From: Rostrohypoxylon terebratum
Taxonomy: Eukaryota > Ascomycota > Sordariomycetes > Xylariales > Hypoxylaceae
Assembly (NCBI GenBank): GCA_022497145.1
Contig: MU385868.1
Coordinates: 310,001-374,000, forward strand
Direction of reading: 5' to 3'
DNA: 64,000 bases
Shown here piece by piece: positions 22,163 through 33,842 of this stretch. Positions within the stretch are counted from its first letter, which is position 1, and each line of letters begins with the position of its first letter. The notes under the pieces are model-generated. The model made no database searches, was not told the DNA's origin, and saw only the letters and a list, made by a program, of their open reading frames with translations. The position numbers were made by a program, and so were the translations under genes.

Positions 22163-22637
22163 AATTGATGCTTAGGTAAACAAACTGCCGTAAGAATTGT
22201 TATTCAGCTGACTACCTATTCTCGACCGAGATATGGCAACCTTGATGCTAAGCATGTAAAAGTAATAGCGTTTCATCTTGGAATAAATTGGCAAACAACT
22301 TATTTGAGATAGGAAATTTCAAAAGGCCGGCGAGTCTTCTTGAATTGGCTGGAAGGCGTTTGATACAATAATACGACCGACCGGCATTTATTGTAAAAGT
22401 CCGGTCCTAGGTGAAGGCTTAGCAAAGAGTCGTTCTGATTAGCTGGAATTACCTGGTGGAGACCGGATCCCGGAGAATATCTTCAAAGTCCGTCCTTCTC
22501 TCACGACTTATACCTCATGCTTCGCTACTCCCAAGTTCCAATTATGTTCACCGTGGTTTTGCGGCCTAGATTCTCAAAGTCCGCCGGCGATTGTAATCAG
22601 TGAATCTCTGAATTCGGACGTTTTGCTGGCGAGATTG
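22163..22637. promoter_or_regulatory. bidirectional promoter between MFS exporter and Zn2Cys6 regulator
   Basis: Only 475 bp separates the two divergent start codons. It contains an inverted repeat GACCGG-N16-CCGGTC (22379-22384 and 22401-22406), plus CCGGATCCCGG near 22465 and CCGCCGGCG near 22582. These CGG/CCG pairs are the kind of site Zn2Cys6 dimers bind, so autoregulation and co-regulation of the exporter are plausible. This is inferred; the sites are short. Confidence 0.5.
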
Positions 22638-25251
22638 ATGGATAAGCCAAAGAGCGCGGTGATTGCCAAATGGGGAGCTGCATGTTCTCCGTGCGCGCTG
22701 GCAAAAGCAAAATGTATCCGGTCAAGCAATGTACCAAGTGCTAAATGTGATAGGTGAGTGGCATATTATTTCATATCATTTTTCCCGTGCATGTCTCATC
22801 TTTAAATTGGTGGCTTACGAGGCTTCCAGGTGCGAGCGATTAGAGAAGGATTGCGTTGGCCAAGTACACAAACCAAGGAAGAAAAGACAAAGCAGGCCTT
22901 CGTAAGTATCTCCGTGTTCGTGGTACCTATCTACACAATTTTCAGTATCCTCAACATGTTTATAACAATAATACAACTTGGGAGTGGTGGAATAGAAAGG
23001 TATCATGCCTTTCAGAATAAGAAAAGACCAGGCCCTACCAAATCAACGATACACTCGACATCCAGGTTAGGGGCATACATTGACTAAGTGGCACTGCAGT
23101 AAGACCGCTCAGCTCGAGGAAAGACTGAATAGTCTCGTTGATTATATTAAAGCCAACAACTCTGGAGATGTTCCTACTCCACTGCGGCCGTCTCCCAAAC
23201 CTAGGCAACTCTCTCCATACTCGAGAGAGGCCGAAGGGTCAACACAGCTACATAGTCCCGAGACAGGTGCGACACATGGAAACACTCCGGCTCAAGCTGT
23301 AAGAGTAAGCCATGAACCAGTAACAGCCATATTGCCAATACCACAGTCCTATAACGAGCGAGCTCCTCGTGTTTGCGTCTGCCGCAACCCGGCGGGCGAG
23401 GTCCCTATTCCTCTCGAGACAGATGAAACGAACTTCTCGATATACATAAACAAGCTCATACCAAATTACCCATTCGTCCCGATCCCACCGGGAACTACGG
23501 CGGCCGAACTGGCATCGAACCGTCCTTTCCTCTTCTCTACGATCCGAATGGTCGCATCGTATCGAAACCTCAAGTCGATGAGAGGTCAGAACTATTTCAT
23601 ATTGAAACACATATCTGAGCACATGTTGATGCGTTCTGAGCGGTCCTTGGAGATTCTCCAGTCCATCCTTCTCGTCTTGGGATATTATCATTATCATTGC
23701 ATGGTACATGCGCAGATGAACAATTTGATCGGGTTGGCGAATAGTCTAGCCGCGGACATGGGTATCAATAGGAATCCGGAGTGGCAAGAAAGGACGAGAT
23801 TATTACAGGCCAATCCCGAGGCACCGCCAGCCAGAACGAACGAGGAAAGGAGAGCCCTTTTGGGAGTCTGGTATATGACCTCGATGTAAGTGATGGTCCT
23901 TTATTATGCTATACCCTCTAGATCAAAATCCTTGATGGACTATGAGAAAAAAGGGTACGAAATGATCACGATGCTCATGTGGGTTTAGCATCTCGCTCGC
24001 ATTTCAACGGATCGACCCACCAAGATATACTCCCTACATAGACCAGTGCTCAAAAGAGCTCGAGGTCAGTCAAGAGTATGAATCCGACTTGCTTCTCACC
24101 AACCTAGTCCGCATCCAGAATCTTTCTGAGCGAATTTCCCAACTACACGCGAAGGACAACACTGCGAATGAAATAAATGCCATCGCCCGCGCGCCTGCAA
24201 GCGCTTACTCGAATATGTTCCACGTGGAACTAGAGAAATTCACAGATTCATTACCCCCCAGTATAGCAACGAACCGTACGTGATCCCTTGGAGTAATTCA
24301 TAGTAGGTAATAATTAACCTAGGCATGATAGAGTTAATAATTTGCCACATCAATACCGCAAAACTCCGTCTATGGGAGCCCCCGCGAATCGACGCCACGC
24401 TCCTCGAGAAAATCTCCAACTCCCTCGCCTCCCTATCCCTCGACTCGGCCTCCTCTCTCGATATATTCTACCGCGCCAGCACGACGCTGAAGTCCTGGTT
24501 CGAATACTGGCTCTCGATCGAGGAAACAGACTACTTCGTGCTCCCAATGCCGGTATCAGCGCAGCTCATCAACGCTGTGACGATGCTAGCGCGGTGGTCT
24601 AAGCTATCCAGCCCAGACCGCAGCTTCAAGCTGGCGGCGAACGCGCCGCCTTCCGGACAAATGGTCCGCAACGACCCGGGGTGCGGCGGGGCGGCCATGG
24701 TCTCGGTCCCGGCGCTCAAGGAGCGGGATATCGACCCCGCGATCCCGACCGCCGTGCACACTATCCGCACGCACCTACTGTCGCAGCCCGAGCTGCACAT
24801 CGACGTGCCGGGCATCCTGCAAGCGATGGCGTCGCGCTTCGAGATGGCGCAGGCCGCGAGCCAGAGGCGCGGCGGCGATAAGTCCTGGGAAAATGATACC
24901 TGGGATATGGCCGCGAAGAAGATCACGGGGACCCGGCTGAAGCTCGAGCGCTGGGCCGAACTCGTCGCTGCTGCAGATAGAGAGAGGAGGAAGCCTGGGT
25001 CGGCTGCGGGAGTGGGGGTCTCCGCAGCCGGGGCCGGGGGGCAGGATTTGGGTGCTGGACAGGGACATGGTATGGATGGGGATTGGATTGTGGACGCTTC
25101 GGGCGTGAATCTTGACGGGCAACTGGCCTACGAAGAATGGGGCACGGGGATCTCGTGGGCGAATGATTTCTTCGAGGGCTTGGGTCTGGATCAGAATTTT
25201 TTCTTCGAAGGGCCGGTTGATTATGGCACGTCTATCATGACTAGCCTTTAA
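22638..25251 (+). CDS. Zn2Cys6 transcription factor, likely local pathway regulator
   Basis: Predicted nuclear regulator of 729 residues. Five exons: 22638-22753, 22830-22901, 23100-23885, 23989-24275 and 24323-25251. The zinc cluster is split by intron 1: C16, C19, C26, C37, C40 and C47, spacing CX2CX6CX10CX2CX6C, with the long third loop seen in many filamentous-fungal factors. A basic linker (KPRKKRQSR) and a short coiled coil (AQLEERLNSLVDYI) follow. The central part, from PNYPFVPIPPG to MGINRNPEW and ISLAFQRIDPP, has the character of the fungal middle homology region. The C-terminus is Gly/Ala-rich, then acidic and aromatic (WANDFFEGLGLDQNFFFEG), like an activation domain. Intron 2 (198 bp) is long and could hide a small exon. 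Divergent from the MFS gene. Confidence 0.9.
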
Positions 25252-26047
25252 GGTGTGGGTAATTCAGATGGATGTAACAGGTTCGCTTTGCAGGACCATG
25301 GAGCGCTACTGATCTATTATCTGCCATTTGGGACATCTTGTAGAATCGATACTTAATCTCTTGTACACTAGACATTCATAGCGAGCGTTGGGTAATTCAT
25401 ACTGTAGGTATAGGTACATGGAACATGGTTTACTTCACGCTCAAATCTCCATCGTCAGATACTGTAGAATGGGTTGACCATAGAAGAACAACTTTACGGA
25501 AATAAGAGTGATAGGGGAATATCATCAGGAAAGAAAGGGGCAGTGAATGGGCGACTATAAAAGGCACCTGGGGGACTTACCTTATTGAGTATCCAACACC
25601 GTGCATATAAACAGAATTGTGGGATCCGATCTTTGTCGTCCCAGTGCTGCGGAACCGTTTAGAAGATAGCATTGAGAGACATTCGCGGCTTAGCTCAAGA
25701 TAACTTCTAATCATGAAACTCCTTTGACTCGCGATGAAAGAACCAATGGTACGGTTTCTAAATATGTAAACACCGCCTTACTAGCATGGCGGATCTCCGC
25801 GGCGCCGGCCTTGTCTCGAGTCGCCCTGATACGTCAGTTTGTCACTCGGCCTACACGTTACCTCCTTTATCCCCCGAACCTCGCCTCTGGCACAAAGAGC
25901 CGACCTCGAGGCTCGAGGGCCTTTCAAATGCCCCGCCTGGCCTATGATCCTGCGCTCGTTATTAATTTTCTTGCTCTTTAGGTTTAGGTAAGGAATTCAC
26001 CATATCGAAATCTTATTCGCGGCGATACCAACGGATACCATTTCAAG
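25252..26047. other. intergenic region upstream of copper transporter
   Basis: 796 bp without a gene. A TTGCTC element near 25970 resembles the core of copper-responsive sites described for yeast Mac1/Cuf1 targets. One short match is weak evidence. Confidence 0.4.
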
Positions 26048-26776
26048 ATGGACGGGATGTCAATGACAAGGACGGCAGCAGAATCTGCAACGTCTGCGAT
26101 ACACTCGACGCTTAGCTCGATGGAGCCGACTTCGACGAGTGCGGCGGGTATGGAGGGTATGAGCTCGATGGGGAGCGATACAGGTGGCGCCTGTAAAGTG
26201 TCGGTAAGACGCCGTCGCTTCCAACGACTGCCCGTCATGTCATACACACAACCCTCGTCCTAGCTCGCTAACCATGGAACCAGATGCTTTGGAACTGGGA
26301 CACCATCGACGCCTGTTTCCTCTCGGAGTCGTGGCAGATCAAATCCCGAGGAGCCTTCGCGGGTCTATGCATCGGCATCGTGTGTCTCGTCATCTTACTC
26401 GAGTTCCTGCGCCGCGCCTCCGAAACCTACGACCGCTACCTCCTCCGCCAACACCTGAAACGGACCAGCGCCCTCGCGGCCGCGGTCGTGAACGGCTCCT
26501 CGGAGACGGCCCACGGGTCCATCATAGCGAAAGAAAGCGCCGTCTCCCTCGCCTCTAGCGTCCCCTTCCGCCCCAACGTCTTCCAGCAAGCCATCCGCGC
26601 CCTGCTGCACACGCTCCACTTCGCCCTCGCCTACTGGATCATGCTCCTTGCCATGTACTACAACGGCTACATCATCATTTGTATCATAATCGGCGCCTTC
26701 GTCGGCTTCTTCGCGCTTCAATGGGAGAGTATCGGTCCTCCGTAAGTCGAACACCTATTATTCGAAGATATATCGA

Positions 26777-26812
<36 letters not shown>

Positions 26813-26901
26813 TAGCAGAAACTAACGACATTAAATGTGGTAGGGGTGGCATTGATGGCAATCATGGCATCGGGAGGGACGGTACCGGATGCCACGGCTG
26901 A
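26048..26901 (+). CDS. Ctr-family copper transporter
   Basis: Trimeric Cu(I) uptake channel of the plasma or vacuolar membrane, 223 residues. Exons 26048-26203, 26284-26741 and 26844-26901. The extracellular N-terminus is Met-rich (MDGMSM and MEGMSSMGS), the usual copper-capture feature. GACKVSMLWNWDTIDACFLS precedes TM1. TM2 carries the essential MxxxM as MLLAM, and TM3 carries the GxxxG packing motif as GAFVG. The short last exon ends GTGCHG, a Cys/His C-terminus able to bind copper. The final intron holds a long AT microsatellite. The large TM1-TM2 loop and overall size fit the fungal Ctr3/Ctr4-like group. It is adjacent to, but oriented away from, the monooxygenase/MFS module; a link is not indicated. 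Confidence 0.93.
26776..26804. repeat. (AT)n microsatellite inside the last intron of the copper-transporter gene
   Basis: About 14 AT dinucleotides, interrupted only at the flank (ATGTATAT). It lies between donor 26742 and the acceptor at 26843. Confidence 0.9.
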
Positions 26902-27550
26902 ATCACGAATTCGGACCTCCGCGACGAGTTAACACTAGAGCTTTGTAAAACATCAGGCGTAAAGGTTTTTTGACGGGAATATCCAAATCAAGGTAGAGAG
27001 AATTCAGGATAATATATACCAGCACTCTTGGATTTTAATAGAATCAGGCATCGAGGATATACAACGTATCTCTTGTAAATGTTGCAATACCCATCATTTG
27101 GTTGTTGGTAGACGACGAGACGGGATTTGCTATCGTAGCCTAAAATTGTGGCGTGGTGGCGTGGCGTGAAGATAAGTCAATGCACAACTTGCAATAGGAT
27201 ATTATCATTGGTTTCGATTAAAATCGAATCAAAACTCACTCGATTAATTACAAGGCCTAGAAAGCACTGAAGTTTGTTGATTAGCGTAAAGTCATCCGTC
27301 TTCGTTCCCTAATCCATCCGTGAATTTTTCAACGCCCTGAACGTATTTCACCAAGTAGAATACAGCTTCGCAGTGACCCGATGCTCCGGCAACTAATGAA
27401 CTAATCCTCGATTGTCTCACACATCAATTGGCGAGAAGGTAAGAGTAGATCTCATCTCCCTACCTACCCTACCCTACCCAATCCAACTAACCCTTCAAAA
27501 GTTTCCTACGCCGAATTGTTCGACGATATTCGTCAGCTGACGCTCAACGC
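26902..27550. other. convergent intergenic region
   Basis: 649 bp between the copper transporter and Sti1 3' ends. AT-rich, with a TACCTACCCTACCCTACCC run near 27460. No gene seen. Confidence 0.5.
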
Positions 27551-29588
27551 TCATCGCCCCACGCGGATGACGCCGGCAGCGGCTAGCTTCTGGATGTTTG
27601 AGCGTACGGCTGGGTTTCGCATATGCTCCTGGAGAGCTGCCGGGTCGGACTGGGCTTGCTGAAGGATGGACTGCATAACTGGGTCTTGCATGATGCTCAT
27701 GATCTGGGTTACAATGTTAGTCATTGATCATGATTAAAGCAGCGGAAATACGTCTAATACTTACCTCGGGATCCTTCATCACTCTCTCTCTCGTCTGTTC
27801 CTCAGTCTCGTTCTCTCGGGCGGAGTACATGGCTTGCAGAGCCTTCTGCTGCTGCTGATCAATCTCGCGCGCGTTGGCGTTGTTGTGATGCTCGCTGTCT
27901 ACCGTAGTAGCCTCGTTGCAAGCATCGATGCACTTAGAATAGTCGCGCATGCCGAAGTAGATCTGTGCTTTGCGGATGTACGCACGGATAAACTTGGGAT
28001 CCTTCTTGATCGCTGCGTTACAATCCTCGAGAGCGCTAGGGAACTCGAATAGCTTCACGAAGGCTGCTGCGCGGTTGCTGTATCCCCGAGGGTCTTCAGG
28101 GGCACGTTTGATCATCTCGGAATACGCTTCGACGGCGCCGGGGAAGTCTTGGTCCTTGAACTTCTTGTTGCCCAGCTCTCGGGCTTCCTCGGCCTTGGCA
28201 GGGTCGATGTACGCCTTCTTGGCCTCTTCGATCTTTCTACGCTCGGCGGCGCGTAGCTTGTTAACGGTATCTGGTGTTCGGTGTTCGGTCAGAGACTTTT
28301 GGTAGTTTTCCACAGCAGAAGGGAGATCTCCAAGCTTCTCGTACGCAGTGCCGATACGCGCATACGATTTAGCGATCATCTTGAAATCAGCGTAGATCTG
28401 GCGGCCCTCCTCAATGGCCTTGGTGCATGCATCGATGCAAGCCTGGTAGTCACCCTTCTCGTAATAAGCAGCACCGAGGTTGTTGAGATAGGTGATATCT
28501 TTGTGCAACTCCCATGCCTTGCTGTAGTGCTTGATAGCCTCGTCAAAGTTGCGCTTCTTGTAGTTCTCGGTACCCAGAGCCTTTTCCTTGTCGGCTTCTT
28601 CCTTGGCCGCTTTCTTCGCCAGTGCTTCCTCGTCTAGTTCAGCTTCGGGCTCGGGCTCAGGCTCCGGAGCCTTGGCCGGTTCAGGTGTAGGCTTCGGACT
28701 GAGATCCGGCATCTCGACATCTTCCTCGGCTGCCCTAGCACCCGAAGCACCAGTAGCGCCAGCTGGCATATCTTCAGGACTTCCCATGTGCATGTCAATA
28801 CCCATCAAAACTCCCAATACCTGGATCATACGAGGGTCGCTGAATAGTTCCTGTGTATTGTTAGGATTTTGTTGTATGGCTTGGATCTTGGCGATGAATG
28901 AAGGGTCGGCGAAGAAGCCGCTCGTCTTAGGGTTGTTCATTAATTTCGTCAGAAGTTGAGGGTCTTGGAACATCTTGCCAATACCACCAGTGGGGTCAGC
29001 ACCAAAGCCAGCACCTACAAGGAATAGATGTCAATACGGGGGATCACATGGTTACTTAAAGGGAAGTTGACTTTAGGTATACGTACCGGGTCCTGCTAAG
29101 GCCTTCTGGACTGACTCCAGCGACTTCTTCAAACCTGCGTTGTTGGGGTCGAGCTTAAGGCCCTCCTCGTAGGCCTCGCTTGCGCCCAGAAGGTCACCAG
29201 AGCCGTGCAGAGCAGCTCCCTTTCGTCCCCATCCTCGCGGCCAGTCAGGCTTGATAGTGGTGGTTTGCTCGGCATCCTTCAAGGCATTTTCCCAATCCTT
29301 TTTAGAAGCGTAAGCTGCAGATCGGTTACTGTATAAGACATGGTTGCTAGGGTCGATACTGATGGCCTTGGTGAAGGCATCGCTGGTGGTATCCGTTAGC
29401 TTCAAGCTTCAGCATAGACATATAACAAGTAACAGGTAACATATAACACATAACACATAACATATAATGTGTAATGTGTAATGTGTAATACGTGCAATAC
29501 ACCCAGGGAGAACCTACATAGCTTCGTCAAATTTCTTGTCAGCAATAGCTTTGTTACCTAGAGCCTTAAGCTCGTCTACGGACGCCAT
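27551..29588 (-). CDS. STI1: Hsp70/Hsp90 organising co-chaperone Sti1/Hop
   Basis: TPR adaptor that holds Hsp70 and Hsp90 together and passes clients between them in the cytosol. Four exons (29588-29518, 29382-29087, 29014-27765, 27703-27551) give 589 residues, the same length as yeast Sti1. Order: TPR1 (exons 1-2, NHVLYSNRSAAYASKKDWENAL), the first DP/STI1 domain (FFADPSFIAKIQ), an Ala/Glu/Pro linker, TPR2A and TPR2B (KYSKAWELH-like and RGYSNRAAAFVKLFEF), and the second DP domain in the last exon (MKDPEIMSIMQDP). Exon 1 must splice to CAG|CGATGCC at 29382, giving DEAIDAFTKAI. The neighbouring CTTGAAG acceptor would insert non-family residues. The long first intron has inverted repeats. Divergent from RPC34. 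Confidence 0.96.
29434..29489. repeat. imperfect inverted/tandem ACACATA-TGTGTAA repeats in STI1 intron 1
   Basis: ATAACACATAACACATAAC is followed at once by TATAATGTGTAATGTGTAATGTGT. The two halves are roughly complementary tandems and could form a weak hairpin within the 135-bp intron. Confidence 0.7.
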
Positions 29589-30612
29589 GATGATTTGCGA
29601 CTCGCCCGAGACGTATTTGCTTGGTTAAACGAGCAAAATGAGTTGCAAGACACACAAAAAATGAGTTTAGAGGTAAAGCTGTGAAAGTTATTTGCTTGGT
29701 CTGGTCTGGTTTGCAAAAGAGAGAAAAGGTTATCGTTTGTCAACGTCGGACCGTTGGAATGAGATGACGGGGCGTTTGATCTTTTTAGGGCTGAATGCGT
29801 TTTGATGCGTTTGAATCGTTGGAATTCGAGAGCTTTCTACGATTTCCATGGTGGGGTATTGACATCCATTGGTGGGGTAATAGTACTAGGCAGACAGGCA
29901 GACAGGCAGTACCTATTACCTTCCATCCATACAGCATACTACTTCGTACAATACAAGCAATAAACATCCCTAAGGGAAGCTGCACCTATTGCCACCTAAT
30001 AGCACCCTAGCCTGCCTAGTCACCTACCACTAGCCACTAACAACTCCAATTAGGTTCCCTAGACTAAGACTGGAATCATCGGGTCGGTCCAGTGCAGATG
30101 ATTTCCATGTATCCTCCCGCCATGATTACGCGTATGAATACTTTCCCAGCCTTTCGGACTGCGCCTACAGTGTACGTGCATAATATAGTGGGTCGATTTA
30201 TTGAAAAAGAAGTGACCTCGATCGGAACATCAAATCGCGATAAGAAGCGCGATAAACGATAACGATAAGGAATATTTCCAAGCTGGAGTCCAGTCTATGT
30301 TGTACGGTCTACATCAACTCAGAACTTTGTTGCCGCGGGGCAACTTTCTAGTAGTATATGGATAAGATTTGAACTCTTCTCATTCCTGATTCATTCGTAA
30401 CCATTGACCATTCACAACCTCGATACTTTACTTGATCAACATCACCCATTCAATCTTTCTTACCAATTTTACGCACATTTTTAATTCCTAAAGTGGTTAT
30501 GTATACATAGCTCGATTTCAACGCGCTCTCGCCGCGCGCAATTTACAACTAACTGCCCACCAATAATAACCCTGAATTCATCATCTGAATCATCTCCGAA
30601 ATACTATTCAAG
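29589..30612. other. divergent promoter region of STI1 and RPC34
   Basis: 1.0 kb with no supported ORF. It includes a GGCAGACAGGCAGACAGGCAG tandem near 29889-29910. Heat-shock elements are expected near STI1, but I could not identify an unambiguous GAA/TTC array. Confidence 0.5.
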
Positions 30613-31821
30613 ATGGATGACGAAATCTCCCTTCTCAAGACCCAGCTATACAGCGCATGCGAAGATGTATGCATCAATCAACCCAATAGATTATTCTCCC
30701 AGGAGGACCTGTTAGGCCTCGCCGTCGTCCCACCTAAAGATGTCAAGAAGCTACTGCAGATCGTCCAAATCTTGACCCGGGAGCGGCTATTCGCCCCCGT
30801 CCACTTCCAAAGTGGCCTGGCATGGCGAATCCGCCCCGAAGCCGAAGCAATCAAGTAAGCGACGTCGTTCATCTATACATTTTTTCTCCCCTATATCTAC
30901 TTACCTCGACCGCGAGCTAATCGCCTCCTCGATAGATACAAGTCCCTTACCACGGAGGACCAAGTCCTGGTCTACGAAATAATCGACGCGGCGGGCCAAG
31001 AAGGCGCGTGGCAGCAAGAAATCAAGAAGCGCCTCAACCTGCAAGACAATGCCTTGCGGAAAGCCCTCAAGGAGCTGGAGGCCAAGCGCTTCATCCAGCA
31101 GTTCACCACCGTCGAGAATACGTCCAAGAAGATGTGGATAAAGTTCAACCTTCAGCCCTCGGCTCGCGCGACCGGCGGTCCCTGGTACACCGACCAGTTC
31201 CTAGACGAGGCTTTCATCGACGTGCTGCAGACGGTGGTGGTGCGCATCATCAAGGAGAGGGGCAGCTATAGGAGCACCGGCGAGCGGAAGGCCGGAAGCG
31301 TGAGCCCCGTCTTGCCCAAGAAAGGGGTCATCAAGGGCGGATTGTCCGAGGCGGCGATCAAGAGCAAGAAGCGATCTGCAGACGCCATGTCCCGAGACGA
31401 CGCCGCCACGGCTCCCGCCCCCGCCCCTGCATACAAGGTCCGCGGCACCGTGCGTCTCCCCTTACCCGCCGGCTACACCGGCTACCCGACGGCCGAGGAG
31501 ATCACCGCCGAGATCATCCAGAAGCAGGTAGCCAAAGGACAGCCGCTGAAGACCGAGCACGTGCAGGAGCTGATCGACATCCTCGTCTGGGAGAACCGGA
31601 TCGAGGCGGTCAAGATGGGCGACAAGGTCGGCTACAGGGCCGTGCGCATTTCCAAGCACAACCCGGAGATGGCTAAGCTAGACAGCGAGGATTTCTGGGA
31701 ACCGCGGACTAATGGTTTGACGACCGTTCCTTGCGGTCAGTGTCCCGTCTTCGAACTGTGCGAGGAGGGCGGTCCCGTCTGGGCCGGAGGATGCGAGTAT
31801 TTTGACAAATGGCTCGCATGA
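30613..31821 (+). CDS. RPC34: RNA polymerase III subunit Rpc34 (RPC6)
   Basis: Pol III-specific subunit of the Rpc82/34/31 trimer, needed for initiation and contact with TFIIIB; nuclear. Exons 30613-30854 and 30936-31821 join in phase 2 and give 375 residues. Winged-helix domains come first, with TTEDQVLVYEIIDAAG and WQQEIKKRLNLQDNALRKALKELEAKRFI in the spliced middle. Next comes the conserved KMWIKFNLQPSARATGGPWYTDQ block. The C-terminus carries four cysteines, C347, C350, C356 and C367 (CGQCPVFELC...C), matching the 4Fe-4S cluster described for this subunit. A Lys/Ala-rich insertion near 220-260 is less conserved. Confidence 0.95.
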
Positions 31822-32601
31822 TTCTAGTATAATGACACAACGGGATTAGCGACACTATTCTTTTTTAAAAAAAAAATTCTTTGGCTTGGAACTAGCCAAG
31901 GTTATCCATTTGCATGGCATGGCGTTCAACGGGGAAGGAAAAAGAAGCTTAATATTATAAACTTACAGAATTCGAGAGTGTTTATCCTCGACATCGTGTT
32001 AAAACTTTGCCCCTAGCAACAACTTGACTTTTCGTAACATGCATGCTGCGTCTTTGTCAAATGGAATGCCTACCTACCCAATGTAATTCAGCCCATGATA
32101 TTCGACTGGTAGTTTTAGGCCGGGCCGTAATCATTGATTTGGCGAGAACACTGGCAACCGGTAAGTATCGTGAGACAATTTTCAAGTAGGCTACAAAATT
32201 GGCCGACATCCAGCAATGCTACTGATATTTCTCTAAAAGGAGGAGGTTGTATCGCATACAGTCTACTAATTGAAAACAATGATTTGGCAGAACGTCATCA
32301 CTTCTAAACAATCTGTGGCTCCATGAATCTAGCTGATCTAAGAGTCCAGCATACGACAGCCAAGACTTGTCACAAAGCGTACGATAAAATTAATATAAGG
32401 TAAATGTCATTCGCAGCTACCTAGTAACTGGTCGTCTAATACGCAGACTTGCTAGCAGTTGGTTTTACAATTGACCATGGAAGTCTTTTTGTCCGAGCCT
32501 TTTTTCCGTAGCCTATATCGATTCTCAATGGGCCGATATGGCGCGGCCTTAGATGTCAAGTAAAAATGTTACTAAACAATAACATAGTCCGAAGCGGCCT
32601 C
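31822..32601. other. convergent intergenic region
   Basis: 780 bp between RPC34 and cyclophilin 3' ends, AT-rich, with a TTTTTTAAAAAAAAAA tract at 31861-31876. No gene seen. Confidence 0.5.
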
Positions 32602-33842
32602 CTATAGCTCGCCGGCGTTGACAATGGTAGGTCGCTTGCTGTACTTGATGGCACCGCTCTGAGAACCCGTGGCCTCGATGGACTTGACAACTCTTACGGA
32701 GTCACCGTGGGTAGGATCCGTGTCAACAGTGCCGAAGGGGACGTGACGGCCATTGAGCCACGAGGTCTTGATGGTGGTGATGAAGAACTGAGAGCCGTTG
32801 CTATTTACGAGAGGTATTAGTTAATAAAATGTAAAACGAACCATAAATAGTAATCAGAGACGACATATATAAATCCATGGATACACGCTTCAGTTATGAA
32901 AGGGGGACTACATAGGGTGAAAGAGGAATCTTACGTGTTGGGGCCGGCGTTAGCCATGGAAAGGGTGTACTGGTCCTCGTGTTGGAGGTCAAGTCGCTCG
33001 TCAGCGAACTTCTCTCCGTAGATGGACTTGCCGCCCGTTCCCTATAGTAAGGTTAGCATGATCTAGCTATATTCGAATACGCATTTATCTAGGATGAAAT
33101 AACGTACGTTGCCGCGGGTGAAGTCACCGCCCTGAAGCATGAATTCAGGGATGACACGGTGGAAAGAGGAGCCCTTGTAGCCGAATCCCTTCTCGCCGGT
33201 GCAGAGAGCACGGAAGTTCTCGACTGTCTTGGGAACAAGCTCCTTCCATAGGATCAGCTCAATACGTCCGCTCTGGGCTATAAGATTGCAAGATTATTAG
33301 CTTCAATTTGTCTAGGGAATATGTAAGAAGATATCAATTGATATTCAGAAATCAATTGAGCTTCCTGCTAAGGATTTCCTAACACGTAATTGCGTCCGGC
33401 CGTATTGACTAGGTGCGCCACCGACGGGAACCCTCACAACGATTCCATGGTAGAGAGAGGGGGGGAATAGGCTAGGTAAAAACTTACGCTTGACGGTAGC
33501 GGTGGGCTTCAGGTTCTCGTCTAGGACGGGACCCTCCCATTCCACGTCGAGGAAGCTAGAGGACAAGTTAATTTTTTCCATGCCGATAGCTAGAGACATA
33601 TGGAGGGGTAGGAAGGCTTGAAAGACTTACGCTCGAATGGTTTGTCCGCGGTTCGTCATGTTGACAGAGCTTGCTGAGAAGAATCGAATAGATGGTTGGG
33701 TTGTTTGTGATAAAGGAGAGGCTGAGACCCTTGGGGAGATGGAAGACCGGAAGCAAGTAGATGGAATTGAAAATGAAGAAGAGGAAGAAGAAAACGCAGC
33801 GCGGGGCAATCGAAAGAGGGGTTGGAAGGTCGGCCTCATCAT
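32602..33842 (-). CDS. cyclophilin (peptidyl-prolyl isomerase), probable dual mitochondrial/cytosolic product
   Basis: Peptidyl-prolyl cis-trans isomerase and cyclosporin receptor. Five exons: 33842-33631, 33555-33488, 33277-33108, 33041-32935 and 32800-32602. Counting from the internal ATG at 33659 (MTNRGQTIRA), the protein has 190 residues. Active-site residues are R73, F78 and Q81 in FHRVIPEFMLQGGDF, and W139 (TSWLNGRHV) is the cyclosporin-contact Trp. Upstream in the same frame, ATG-ATG at 33842 adds 61 residues rich in Arg, Ser, Phe and Ala with almost no acidic residues (RPTFQPLFRLPRAAF...IRFFSAS), a classic mitochondrial presequence, for a total of 251 residues. A mitochondrial/cytosolic pair from one gene is established for Neurospora cyclophilin. 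Both starts are probably used. Confidence 0.93.
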
